Source of the DNA: Rhodocollybia butyracea
Taxonomy: Eukaryota; Basidiomycota; Agaricomycetes; Agaricales; Omphalotaceae
Reading direction: 5' to 3'
Length of the DNA stretch: 64,000 bases
NCBI GenBank assembly: GCA_015501585.1
Contig: JADNRY010000143.1
Span: 62,001 to 126,000 of the forward strand
Shown here piece after piece: positions 34,401 to 45,919 of this stretch. The notes beneath the pieces were generated by a model, which was not told where the DNA came from, did not search any database, and was given only the letters and a program-made list of their open reading frames with translations. A program made the position numbers and the translations under genes. Each line of letters starts with the position of its first letter. Positions within the stretch are counted from its first letter, which is position 1.

Positions 34401-36642
34401 GACTGTAGCGCTAACGTGGGTAACTAAGCTTAGACAACTCTTAGAACTAAGTCGAGAGAAGTCTAGTTGGGGTGTTCGAGTGTACGAGGAAACCAGGTGT
34501 GTATGTCCAAATCAATTAACCAAAACCAATACAACGCAAGTAAGATTCTCCTAGGCAAACTCTGGCTCTAGCTAGAATAGTAATCTCGAGGTTTGTCAAC
34601 AACCCTAGGCAAACTCTGGCACTAGCTGCTGTGACGCCGTAAAGTCCTCGACCAAACTCTGGGCCAAGCTACGATATTGTGAGTGAACTTAATCACTAGG
34701 AACTTGTACCACAATCTTAGTGGCTCATCTAACTTTGTGAAGAAGTCAACTAAGGAACCCTCACTCTGGAGCTGAATAATCCCTTACTAGAAGCCGTCCC
34801 CTCTAAGGAAGCAACTAGATTTGAGTTGATCTGGAGTTTGAGAGAACTTTACACACTTAAATTCGATCAAGATATAAATGGGCTTTGCGAAGCGTGTGAA
34901 GTTTATTACTTTCTTAAGATAACCAAGTCAGGAGGCGTCACACTACTGATCCCGTGGGGACGTTCTACGGAGCACTGGTCTTAGCAGTCAAGTCGAGGGC
35001 AAGAAACTTGTCTTATTGAATAAATATATCTGGCTTATATACTGAGTAGAGAGAGTTTAATACGAAAATAGATGAAACAGATACGGAGAGAGACGGAAAG
35101 AGAGTGGAACAGAGGGATCTGGCTCGGAAAGGAAACTCCAGCCTATATATGGTACACACGATAAAGAAATAGTCCATTCTTGGGTATATATCAGAGGTAA
35201 AATATGATTTTGTGAGGATTAACATAGTTTTAGAGTGTTTTGATCCGAGCGAGGTTTCTCTGATTGGTCCACAATTCTCCGGGGTCAGGAGTACCTTTAC
35301 GCTTCATGATCACTCGCCGCCCGGTTTCCCTTGGGTGAGTTTCATTCTATTCCTCGGATAGTTCTGTCCATCCTGAGTGTGATTAACATTCTCTCGAGAA
35401 GGCCTGTTATCTAGCTTTCCAACGACACCACTTATGATAATCTCGAGCAACTGCGCTGAGTATGTACAAGTGATTCCCGATAGTTGGCTTTAACGGATAA
35501 GACCTTCCGTGTATGATTTCTAAGATCAAATGTTTCGATTTGCCAAGGCTATCCTGGCGCGTAGCTTTCCGTAGGACCGCTAAGCATGTTTCTACCATCC
35601 TCATGGTTGCGACCGGTGCCGCGAATAGATCTCTACGGTTTCCTTGGGATTGTTCTGGTCCATTGTTACGGACTGTAAAGTCCACATTTTAACATAGCTC
35701 GTTGGGGGTCTTAGTGCGAGGGATGCCTTCCCTCATAATTCCTTCCCTCGAGTAACGCGTTGGCTTAGTACTTATCCCGCTTCGAGATGTCCTGTAGTTT
35801 AGAGAGTCTACACTCTTGGGTATAACTAGATTGACGATCTAGTGTTACATCTCCGGGCAGCCCAGGTATCCTCGCTAGCTTGGCTCTAGGCTACGCTTGT
35901 GGGTGTACCTTCACGGCTCGCTGAGTATTATGGTTAAGTTCTTTGCCTCGGCAACAGCTATCACGCTCGGGCTCCGTGTAACTCTCTTATTGCATTGTAT
36001 AACACGTACAAAGTGTCAAAATGTACGGTTACACGCCTTAGGCCGATTTTAGGCCTAATAACAAACATCCATCAAGTACTGCGAGCCACTCCGCTGACCT
36101 GAACCAGGTACTTGTACTTGCCGTCCCCCTCGATATCAAATCGGATGACCAGGTTGTACACCAACTCCGACTTGTGATGCGGTCGTATGCTTGCACAAGG
36201 ATCTCAAATGCCTCTGATAAGGGATCCATGACAGTACTGTAGTGAATAGTAGTAGGCAATAAGACTCATAGCTGGAAAGTTAATTCCTTGAACAAGGACC
36301 TCTTGGTTGGCTTCCTTCCTTCCTTCTGTACTTGAAAAGATAGAAAGGAGTAGTTCAAGTATGTACCCGTATTGGACAGGTTTATTATTCTAACCCAACT
36401 AACCCACAAATTCCATCCTCATGCCACATCAACATTGACAGCGAGATTCAACTTTGTCAAAATATAATCTGAGTCCGCTGGCAGCTCCCAGCTCTCTCAT
36501 TGATCGCTGGTCTGTTTCATGAAATAGTACCTGACATTGCAATCCTCCAGAGCCTCATTGAAAGGAAAACTGAATATTCGTCTGGCTTTCCGAATTCGAA
36601 AGCAGAACAGGGGAGAAACTAGCCCAACTATCTCGCACTCAG
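34401..36642. other. about 2.2 kb without a recognised gene
   Basis: The sequence contains spaced copies of CTAGGCAAACTCTGG (34552 and 34605) and a TGTGACGCC at 34630 mirrored by GGCGTCACA at 34933. This may be the ends of a 312-bp LTR-like or foldback unit, but no target duplication is visible. A minus-strand frame at 36038-36240 (starting MDPLSEAFEILVQAYD) may be a gene remnant. The rest shows no coding or RNA signal I can support. Confidence 0.35.
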
Positions 36643-36714
36643 CAGCAAATTGGGAAAAGTATGTGGCATATGGGCGGTATGATGGTATGGCTGTCATACC
36701 AATTTTCAGCGCTT

Positions 36715-38963
36715 ATTTGATCTGGAAGTGGTGCTTGAAGTGAAGGCATAAGCCCACGCCCAACAAGTAGTGAGCGTAATGCTGCAAGCTTGTCAAGTCG
36801 TTGATTTGTGAGGAGCATCTGGCTAAGAGCATTGTACCGGTTAGATCGACGCCATGGCTTCTTCACTGCAGTTATATGACGCGACTCTGTAATCGATGAG
36901 CAAATGCCATTTGGGGAACCGAAATCGATGATATGGGATGGGTAGTGGAGCATAGAGTGCATACGAGGGATTGAGAAATCTTGCCGGACCAGCGTCAAGC
37001 GAAAAATCTCCCGATGTTTATTAAAGGAGTGAATGCTTTTCTGAAGGTCAATGATGGTATCAGTGGTAAAATCGTTGCGCCGTGCGAGGTAGCAAAAGTC
37101 AAGAAATGAGGAGAGACACTTGGTCATCTCATCAGGTATGAATTCTGAGATAGCCAGAATAAACACCTATTAGTGGTTAGATATAGTCAACAGTTAATAG
37201 CGGGGCTCAAAGACCTTCATCAAAGCCTTAGAGTCGTCTCCTGTCCATTGCTTGAACCGACATCCATTTGGAAACTGTCGTAGACCAGGAAATGAAGGAA
37301 CAAGAGAGATGCTACAGTAAATGTCAGAAACTGTGCTAGTTATCAAGAAAAGTAACCACCGGCGATCGACTTCATCCATTATCTCCTCCATCCGTGCCTT
37401 ACCATGTGTGATGGTCAAATATGAGATACACCACTCAACCAACATATCCTTGAAACATCCCTTGATAACCTGGTGTAAAAGGTCAGCAGTGAGCATTGCA
37501 TGGATGTCTCCACAAGGGAAATGATGTGTGAACGGCTGAGGAAAGAGTAAATTATCTGACAAGCAATGATGAGAGATGACCGACCATACCACAATGCCAT
37601 CATCAATACTGTAGTTGTCCCAAAGAACATCTGCGCCTTGATAGTGCTCAAACAAAGTATCAACCCATTCCCATGTACAAGGCTCTCCCAGCGTTTCCAA
37701 ATCAGAGAGATGAGAGGTGCACCTATTGACAGCGTGTATGATTACTATCGGAGAAGATGTCAGCAAAAGAACCTACCGACAACACCAGCCTTGCACAACA
37801 CCAGCAAGGTAAACTTGCTCTGGGTAGTCTGCGATAAAGGATGCAAGATCATAGATTATGCGTCGGAAATAGCCATCTGGGCAGAGGCGGATAGCAGGCA
37901 TAGTCATTACAGGTTTCAGGGAGCTAAGGATAGCTGCAATGGACGAATGATATAACTGTTTCTTGAACATTCGGAACTTGCTGTCACTGTCATACTTTCT
38001 GTCAGCTAAGGCAGGATACAGTGAGCAGTAAAATACACAACAGGACTAGTTACACTCACCTTTGGGAATTGCTAAAAATCCAATTGGAACAACCCCGTTA
38101 CAATGGCCTCGTCGAGCAGAGTTATGAAGATTTCCAATTGAAAGATAGAGTGGATGATATTCAACGTGTCCAGTTGAAACTGACACAGTAGTTTTATCAG
38201 CACCAAGGATTATGGGGCAATACATTGCGCCAAGAACGTTTGCCCCTCCCATATCTGGATTATCGTAAATAGCTGTCTAAAATAAGGTTCATAGTCAAGC
38301 CTAAAGGAGAACAAATAACAAACATACTGATTGCCTGTACGCAAAATTCCCAGACATCATATCACTCCACCAACATTTGCCATCTTTCCCAATGTGAACA
38401 TATGGTGCGGGATCGAAGTCATCTGCGAACTCTGGATTGGAAAGTATATTTGCAATCACTGTGTCGGGGTCACGATACCATACTTGGTACGACGCTTTCT
38501 GCCATTCAGGGGCGTTGGGCAACAAATTATCCTCAACTTGAGTCTCAAGACATTGCCAAGGAGCGCTGCCATCCTGGATACTATCAATAGTCTCAAGGAT
38601 GTCCTGGTGATTAAGAAATGGCGCAGAGCCAAAAGAGTAGCAAGAGCAAGAGGTGTACCGTCTTGGTTACATTTAGTTCCTGACAGTGTATATATTTAAC
38701 ATATATCATGATACAAGTACACACATACCATTGAGAAACGGGTGGAAATTATGTTGCTCTCTAAGTGGAGAGTCGGGAGGACTTGGAGGAGTTTGTGGGC
38801 CTTTGAGAGGCGGGTTAGACGCTGGTACCGATGGCTGGAGTGCGGCAGGTGGTTGACGGAGTATTCCATTTTTATGTATGCTAGAATGGATATGTTTTGT
38901 GAGATGGCCTTGCAGAGCAAAGCTACGGATGCAGCCTTGGTATGGACAAAGGATTTTACCCAT
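36715..38963 (-). pseudogene. Plavaka transposase, right copy, C-terminally deleted
   Basis: The start at 38963 gives the same C2H2 finger and proline-rich N-terminus as the left copy, and the same old deletion before the core. The core is longer than in the left copy. After DIHAMLTADLLHQVIKGCFK it continues through a DEVDRRW exon, GCRFKQWTGDDSKALMKVFE, CLSSFLDFCYLARRNDF, FSIPRMHSMLHYPSHIIDFG, SPNGICSSITESRHITAVKK and SNRYNALSQMLLTNQRLDKL. It then runs at once into the terminal repeat. The middle region missing on the left is present here, and the C-terminus missing here is present on the left. Transposase activity from this copy is unlikely. Confidence 0.8.
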
Positions 38964-39094
38964 CGAGGTAAGAGGCTACTGACTTGCGCTAAAAAATCTG
39001 GTTTCAGGTTTCATGACAAATCCGTAGAACTGTACAGTTGCTCTGGGTCTGCGAAGTCCGACCCTAGTTTTTTGCTCCTTATACTTTCCCCAAA

Positions 39095-41411
39095 ATGACA
39101 GACCGAGTTCTTTGAGGCATCAAGCTCAAAACTCCTCCTAGCCTCATCCCTCATAACCGAGCCAAGCAGAAAAAGAAAAAAGCGGAAATGATTTCCATGG
39201 CTCAGCAAGCCAACAATGCGGTCAAAGAAGAAAAGCTGGGTAGAGCCACTGTTGCAAGGCAGAAAATTGCTGAAGTCGAGGATGCTCGTGCACTGGAGCA
39301 AGTCAGAAATCAGTCATTACGTCCTGACAATGACCTTCAGAGCCGCATATCTTCAATTCAAGCCAGTCCTGTGCCTGAGACCCTTGGTACATTAATAAAA
39401 ATATTCACATCTTTTCTTTACCCAATAATCTTGTTACAGCTGGGGCATATATTGAGGACGGTTCAGAAGGTGAATTTCTTTTGCTAGTTGCTATCCTCCC
39501 GTCTAATTTCTTTGAAGACATTGAGCTCCCGGATGATGTTCCATACGCTACCACTCCCGGGGGAACATCTGACTACAATTCAAGCATGGACTACAATGCC
39601 AAATCCGAGCACATGTCTATTGACAATGGACGTGAGATAGAGGAAGGATCAGCTTACAATGATTCTGAACAAGAGTTTGCGTTTGAGGAGTCAGAGCCCG
39701 AGTCCGAGTTTGATTATAATGCAGCTATGGAAGAGTTGAAAAAGACGCGTTGGGAGGCAAAAGCTCAAACGTCAAAAGCTACAAAAAAGAAGTTGGCAGC
39801 GGAATACAAAAAAGTAAGCACTTAAGTCGCTGCTTCAAGTAGAGTCATACTGACATTACCTGTTAGGTTCAAAAGACTGCTATCCATGATTCTGTTCATG
39901 GTGCACATACTCAAAGACCTATGCAGTCCATTGATGTTGTCACCACAGTGTCAACTAGCAGAAAGCGACCCAGTATGAGCAAAGAGGACAATGTGTAAGC
40001 CTAACTTTGTTTGATGTGCAATACCTAATCCGTGGAATACTTAGACTTACTAAGCGTGCAAAGTTGGACCTTGGTGGGCTCCACATGGACTATAAGGCTA
40101 AGCTAGTCGGCAAGCTCAAGCCATTGTTGTCCGCTCCCGTAACATCCACCAAAGCCCAAGAAAACCTTGATTCCGAGCCTGAGGGTGACTTTGATACTGA
40201 TGAAAGTCCAGCGATCATGGCTTCCGCTTGCCAAGCCAAAACCAAAGGAAAAACCAAGGCGACGATGAATACTGTAAGTCTCTCACCAGTGCCAATGATA
40301 TTGAGCTAACAAGAGGACAGGATGTCAATCTTGTACCTGCAAATGTGAGCGATATTGACGTCAGAGAACATAGGAATGGAGCCCAGCGCGCTCCTGTCAA
40401 GCGCCAGACCATCACCAAGGCCAATCTTCCCATTACCTCCGCTGCTGACCTTTGAAAATGGACGCCGAATACATGCTGCACATCTTTGACTTTGTCAGGG
40501 CCGAAGAATACCAGTTCGGCCTAAGCAATAATGTCGAGCTAAAGTACTTGATTAAAAGTCACTGGGTTGCGGTATTTCCTCTGTTGAAGGAACAGAAGGA
40601 CAATCCAGCAATAGCGCCTCTTGTACGTTGCTGAATTTCTCTAGTACTCTATAGTATCTGACTTTATCTAGGTCCATTTGCAGATTCGGACCTATTGCAG
40701 CGAATTTGGTAAAAAGGCTCTGAAGATTATAGCCCAGTCCTTTATTGAGCAGCAGTTGGACACTGTAGAGGACCATGCTGAGTTTGTGGCTGATCAGCTT
40801 CGGGAAAATAGATGGGCTTACGGCTCTCCGGGAACAACAGTGCGTGTATTACCTTTTCAGTTTTATCCCATCAACTGATGCAACATGCTTTAATAGCGAG
40901 CAACCAGTTCCAAGGCCATGCGGGGACCCTTTCTCCTTGGCCTCTTCACCCACCATTGCGAGGCTGCTAAAACATTCAAGGCCAAGTCACCCTTTGGATA
41001 CCCAACTGGCGCCTTAGCACTCTGCGCCACGGCTGTATGTCTTTTTGTGGCCTGTCTTTTTTTTACCAGGTTCGCTCATCTTTTTTGCAGGTCATTCAAG
41101 CACTCAACGTGTTCGAACTTGGAGCCAATGCAATCGAGGTAGCAAGGAGAGCCGAAGAAGACAAAAGGAAGCATTCAGGTAAAGGTCGAGCCTCCAAGAA
41201 CACCAAGGACAGTTTTGGTGAAGAACCATGGGCCGATTACTGCGGGATTTACTTCAAAACTGTCAGCAAATGCGGTGATGCAAAATGGATGCTTATCTTC
41301 GAGGGCACTGAGCCATACATCAATGTGCGCAAGCTCAACAAGCACCTTGTCAATGCTGGAGATAACACCGCAGTGGAGGAGGAAGATTTAGGCATGACAA
41401 TGTCTGATTAA
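39095..41411 (+). pseudogene. DUF6532-like protein gene, right copy (uninterrupted but frameshifted)
   Basis: ATG at 39095 is followed after five codons by TGA (39113), so either a start at 39188 or an unrecognised exon is needed. The body has a coiled-coil-like EVEDARALEQV, a 52-nt intron-like gap, and acidic FEESEPESEFDYN. Further GT-AG introns lie near 39816-39866, 39996-40045 and 40274-40320. The C-terminal domain has EYMLHIFDFVRAEEYQFG, LIKSHWVAVFPLL, VEDHAEFVADQLRENRWAYG, RGPFLLGLF and GYPTGALAL. It ends EEEDLGMTMSD. Relative to the left copy one base is lost near 40460, shifting the frame at DAEYM. The partner gene of the Plavaka element is transcribed away from it. Molecular function is unknown. 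Confidence 0.6.
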
Positions 41412-41858
41412 AGTACGCCCATTCTCGCAACCTATGGGCTGTATTACTAACTTCTCATACAGAGCTATGGTTCAGTGCTGCCGCTGTCAGTTGTTTTGAG
41501 TCACGGGTCTATGGTTTTCAATGAAGTTTAGTGCTCTTAATGGTTTTAAACCCCTTCATTACTATGTCTCTGTTCATCTTATAGTAGTCTACATTGTTTT
41601 TACATGAAAACTTTTGCGTCTGCATCCTCTCGTGTGATTTATTGTATATGAGAACAACAGCTATAGATAGCGTGGAAAATATGTGAGCGTGAGTGAGAGC
41701 ATGGATGTATGGCAGATTTGGTATTATGGACAAGTATGGATGTATGTAAAGTAAGTGTATGGATGTATGGCGTTTATGCACCCTCTGCTTTGCCATACAT
41801 GTATGGAAAGTGTATGGGAGGTATGGCATCATACCTCCATACATTCCCCAACTTGCTG

Positions 41859-42538
41859 ATGCTTCTGGCTCTCCGACCCCGCAAAAACACCACGACAGAA
41901 TTGAGGCTGGCAAGGAAGCTCACTTGAACCACTCTCTATTGGCGGAGAATGAGAAGTATGAAGAAAGTAAGTTAGTGTGAGGAGTTTGGTGTGTGGAAAT
42001 GTGCGTTGTAACGGCCATATGGAAGCGTTTTGTAGTATTAAGCTTCCAATCTAGACGTGTTTTCGCGTCCCGTGCGCTATACACAGATGATTCTAGATCA
42101 TATGGAACGCATTAACATTCAAGATACTGAACAACACGCAAACTGATGTTTTCGTCTCGTCGCCACTCGTAGAATCAATGCCTCTAACTCTTCTTGACAA
42201 CTCGAGCATTGTTTGAGCACCGTCCACTGGCGTATGCTTGGTAAAATCTTGACCTTGATATGTGCGTGTTTACGCGAACATTTTGAAGATAATGCGCGAT
42301 ATGCGCAATGGAGAGACGGAAGAAAGTTTAAGCGCTTAACGATCGCTGAATCGTCATTCGCGGGCCTTATCTTATCTAGAACACAATCAATTATGGACTG
42401 AAGGCTCAGTCTGGTCACTGTTCGACGGTAAGCTATTTTGTCAGTCATCTGGCTTTGATTTTTTCAACCACTGCAACCCAAAGAAAAAACTATTACATCC
42501 GGATATTATGATGCAACACTATTGGGGCCCAACCAAGT
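41859..42538. other. duplicated spacer between Plavaka end and permease stop
   Basis: This is the mirror of 10257-10937. Nothing is recognised apart from the same unsupported open frame. Confidence 0.5.
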
Positions 42539-44992
42539 TCATTTCTCCACAGAATTACAGTCTTGCTGATCCTCAGCATCAGACTGATCATCCCTCGTCA
42601 CCACCTCGTTGACCTCTACAGGCAAGATGGCGTTCAATATAAGGGCGACCAAACCCGCAGCAAGAACTAGATGTTAAATCATTCAGTCGAGATACTATCA
42701 GTCTGCTAGGACTCTTGTGGTACTTACATGGGGTACTGAGTACAATGGTAATAGAATTAAAAAGTCCAGCCAAGCCGCTGTTAGGATTGTTCACCCTGTT
42801 GAAAAGGTTTGTGAATATAGTGGGGACAAGGATAACCCAGCGGCGAGTATGAATCGATCACGACGAGTGAATTTCATCAGAGCTAGGACGCGAACTCCTG
42901 AGACCTGAGAAGCATTGTCAGTAAAATTAACGGTCCAACTATGAACTAGACAGAAACTGACTGCAACTGAAGCGAACAAGAATGTCGTGACAGCTCCAAT
43001 TATCGGATTCAGAACTATAATTTTCATAAGTAGTATAGAACCAGACTACCACACGTAACTCACTCGCAAGAAAGACCCCAGAGATCTTGCCCAATACACC
43101 AAACAAGATGAGGAAGGCACAACACCAGCGACCGGCAACTCGATTAGCACAACATGTGATGGCGATAACTCCATTGTTCTGGGCAAAGACTGACAGAGGC
43201 GCAACAGTAAATAGGGCGGAAATGAATCCTCCTAGACCATCACTCTACGAAAACATTAAAATTTTAGGGCATCGATTGTACCGAAATTAGCTTACTAGAA
43301 TGCCTCCCTGTACACGAGAGTCAAATTCAATCCCCTCCACATCCACTCGAGACACCTCAGCGGATGCTGTGATATCTCCTGTGGCCTCCATAGCGCAAGA
43401 GACTAGATGATTGAACGTCAATGCACAAACAATGAAATGAAATGAAAGACATGGACTTACTATAGACAGCTAGCACTGTGATCGCAAGCTAAATTATCAG
43501 GCAGTCGGGAAAAAATTCTGAACAGAGCTTACTTGGTAAGATTGCCGGAGGATAGACGCCAATCTTGAATGTATGGACCCTCGAAGTCAATCAGTACATT
43601 TATTTATCACCTTGGTCTCAGTTTACTCACCACAGAAAAGTGATTGGGGGCGCGGTTGTTATACTTGAGCCATCGATGTAACCTGCGGCTCCTGCTACTA
43701 TACATCCCACCGCTAGTCCAACTATGATACTGATGTTCTTGAGGAAAGGAGACCCGAACATCTCCGTGAGCAGGATACTGACAAATGTAAGAAACCGAGG
43801 CCAGTTAACTCTGGGGAGCCAAACGGCAACAGCCACGGTGCAGTAACACTGGGACAAAGCGCGAAAATACCGCTCGGGCTGGTCAAACAATTGGACCCTC
43901 CTCCCCAGTTTGGTACACCGGAACTTTCCACTAGGGAAGCTCCAATCAACAGCACAAAAGTACGTGCCAACAGGATATTCTTGAGCTTCAATCGAAATTT
44001 CAGCGACAAATAGATCACGTACCAGTGACGAGGGGCGGGAGGATACGCTTCAGAATTCGAGGAGGAACAAACGCCAAGAATATTTCAAGCAAAGAACAAA
44101 TCAGCGAAGTCCCTGGGATCGAAAATCGTCAGCAAATTTTAACAAGTGTAAGTAGTGGGGTGTATAAGACTTACCGAGCAATTTTCCATATGCATCCGGG
44201 CACGAATTGCGAGTGACAGTACCATCGGCAGCCGTCGTTGAACTACAAGTACCATCGCGGTACATGGCATCAAATATCTAGAACAAATTATAGAAACCCG
44301 ATAGAAAAAAACAGAGACCAGACGCACAGCATTGGCAGTAGACACTGTTGAAAAACTGGTACCAACGACTATGCGGCAAAAATGAGTACGCTGCAACAAT
44401 CATATGATCTAGCGAACTGACCACTTATAAGACCTGTCCCCAAGTAGTATCCACCAAACAATCTTATCCGTGACAACTGAACCAGAGTAAGAATACCTGG
44501 TTTATTAGGTAAGTCGCTTTAAAGCGATGGAGATGAAGTGGAGCATTTACCGCTTCCAATCAGGGAGGCCGAAATCATGTACGCCGAAGTTTCGCTGTCC
44601 AAGCTCAGAGCACTAGCAAAAATGATTGGGGGCGTAATCAATCCTATTGGTGACCTCTGCATCAACGAAACCAGTATTTGAATCTGAACTTGAAGTCAAT
44701 TACCAGCAAGCATAGCCAGGGCGTGCTGTAACCCATTAGCCATCGCGAGAGCCAGCGGAAGTTCTGCATCCAGACTATAGAAAGGAGGCGATCTTTTCGT
44801 CGAGTTGTTGCCGTAGGGCAGAGAAGGTAGACAGAGCCACGCGTAGTCGTAATCGCCGAACCATCCTTGTTTTGTGGTGATTTTGCGTTTCGCGTGTGAG
44901 ATTCGCGCGCCAATGGATCTACCAGCAAAGCTTTCGAGGGCTAGGGGCTGGATATTTTCTGGTTGTGTCCTTCGTAGGGACTCGAGAGACAT
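42539..44992 (-). pseudogene. purine (uric acid/xanthine-type) permease, full-length locus with frameshifts
   Basis: The ATG at 44992 gives MSLESLRRTQPENI, then GWFGDYDYAWLCLPSLPYG and LQHALAMLAG, the N-terminal signature of fungal UapA/UapC-like purine permeases (NAT/NCS2 family). Later exons give SLIGS, GTSFSTVSTANAV, FGSPFLKNISIIVGLAVGC, the ATGDITASAEV block, QNNGVIAITCCANR, GKISGVFLAIPNPIIGAVTT, RVLALMKFTRRDRFILAAG and the C-terminus ending NSVEK. It is split by many introns of about 50 nt. The intact protein would be a plasma-membrane purine/proton symporter with about 14 membrane segments. One base is missing near 43799 (after ELTGLGF). About 13 bases are missing near 42836, between AAGLS and LVPTIF, and the left copy shares this. 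I therefore call it a probable pseudogene, though sequencing error is possible. Confidence 0.7.
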
Positions 44993-45256
44993 GGTGGGGG
45001 ACTTTCGTGATTCTGTTGATTGCTGGAGCAGTTCTTCTATCGCTCTGAAAAGGAGTCACGACTGACGTTACTGTTTTGGTGTATGTAATAATTGTTGCAT
45101 AGATAAGGTAACTCGGAGCAGAGCAATAGTTGGTCCAGAACAACTTGAGAGACAGGAAAAGAAAAGGATATCAGAATGAAACCAACGAGAAAACATTTAT
45201 TAGACGTACCGCAGCTTGCTACTAAACGGCATAATCTAATCAAGCTTTATCGTGAA
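44993..45256. promoter_or_regulatory. upstream region of the permease gene
   Basis: This is the 5' flank of the permease on the minus strand. No TATA box or GATA cluster stands out. Confidence 0.25.
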
Positions 45257-45919
45257 TAGCCGCTTGTATCAGCGAAGAAACTCCTCCTCCTCGGGGACAG
45301 TCTTTCCGGAAACACAAAGCTCCTGCTCCATCCCAATCCATCCTTGACGACATCGCGGTTCTTGAGATGTATGATAAAATCAACGCTATTCCGTCTGTCG
45401 CTAATCCCGCGCTGCCTCCGCTCAATGCTGAACTCCACAGTCCGTGCACTGACGGACAACATTAATGAACTTCTTCCCCTTGTCGTAAACTATCATGAGG
45501 TCTTGAAAGACCTTCAGGCATCCATCAGGGACTTTGTAGCTGCAAATGATGCTAATTGCTCTCAGATGACCAGTCTGCTCTCTCGTATTGACACTCTCCT
45601 ATCCTCGCTGAAGCGAGGTGAGGATGAGCCTGCTCGTAAACGTCCACGTATGGATGACGTTACTACATCTGTTCCATTCTCGCTCCCTTCCCCATTGCGT
45701 TCCACATCCTTTCCAACCGCGCATGCCACCAGGTATGATATTCCCACTGCTGCCGCTGCGATAGCGAGTAGCCGTTATCACTCCGCACCTTCACTAATGG
45801 CTCCAGATAATCCTCGACTGCTCACCCACTTCCGGTACCGCCGAATACCACGTCTACAATTTTTCCGGTCGCACCCAAGGCAGCTCCCCAACCTTAGCCT
45901 CACAATTCTAAATTGGTAA
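45257..45919 (+). CDS. hypothetical helical, proline/serine-rich protein (probably frameshifted)
   Basis: Two frames join near 45437. The first (SILDDIAVLEMYDKINAIPS) and second (VRALTDNINELLPLVVNYHE, then LLSRIDTLLSSLKRGEDEPA) read as one helical, possibly coiled-coil region. A basic RKRPRMDD and a long proline/serine/alanine-rich tail follow. An ATG at 45367 is available. I do not recognise a family. The composition recalls ORF1/Gag-like or regulatory proteins, but this is not evidence of function. Confidence 0.3.

Larger units (their letters stand above)
36643..41858 (-). mobile_element. Plavaka-type DNA transposon, right copy, 5.2 kb
   Basis: The termini are CAGCAAATTGGG (36643) and CCCCAACTTGCTG (ending 41858), with CCATAC-rich subterminal regions. 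It carries the minus-strand transposase and plus-strand DUF6532-like gene in the same divergent layout as the left copy. About 910 bp encoding the transposase C-terminus (equivalent to 22857-23765 of the left copy) are missing at about 36712. Flanking dinucleotides do not match (AG on one side, AT on the other). Confidence 0.8.
36643..43411. repeat. right arm of the large inverted duplication
   Basis: This is the reverse complement of the left arm, without the retrotransposon and solo LTR. It therefore shows the empty target sites at 40799-40804 (CCGA site) and near 37681 (AGAGC site). It continues past 43411 into the upstream exons of the permease, where the left arm stops. This suggests the right locus is the source of the permease part. 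Confidence 0.9.

Noticed and set aside
34630..34941. Possible 312-bp solo LTR (TGTGACGCC...GGCGTCACA)
   Set aside because: The ends are inverted copies but no matching target duplication is visible, and the neighbouring sequence is repetitive; kept only as a note in the regional entry.
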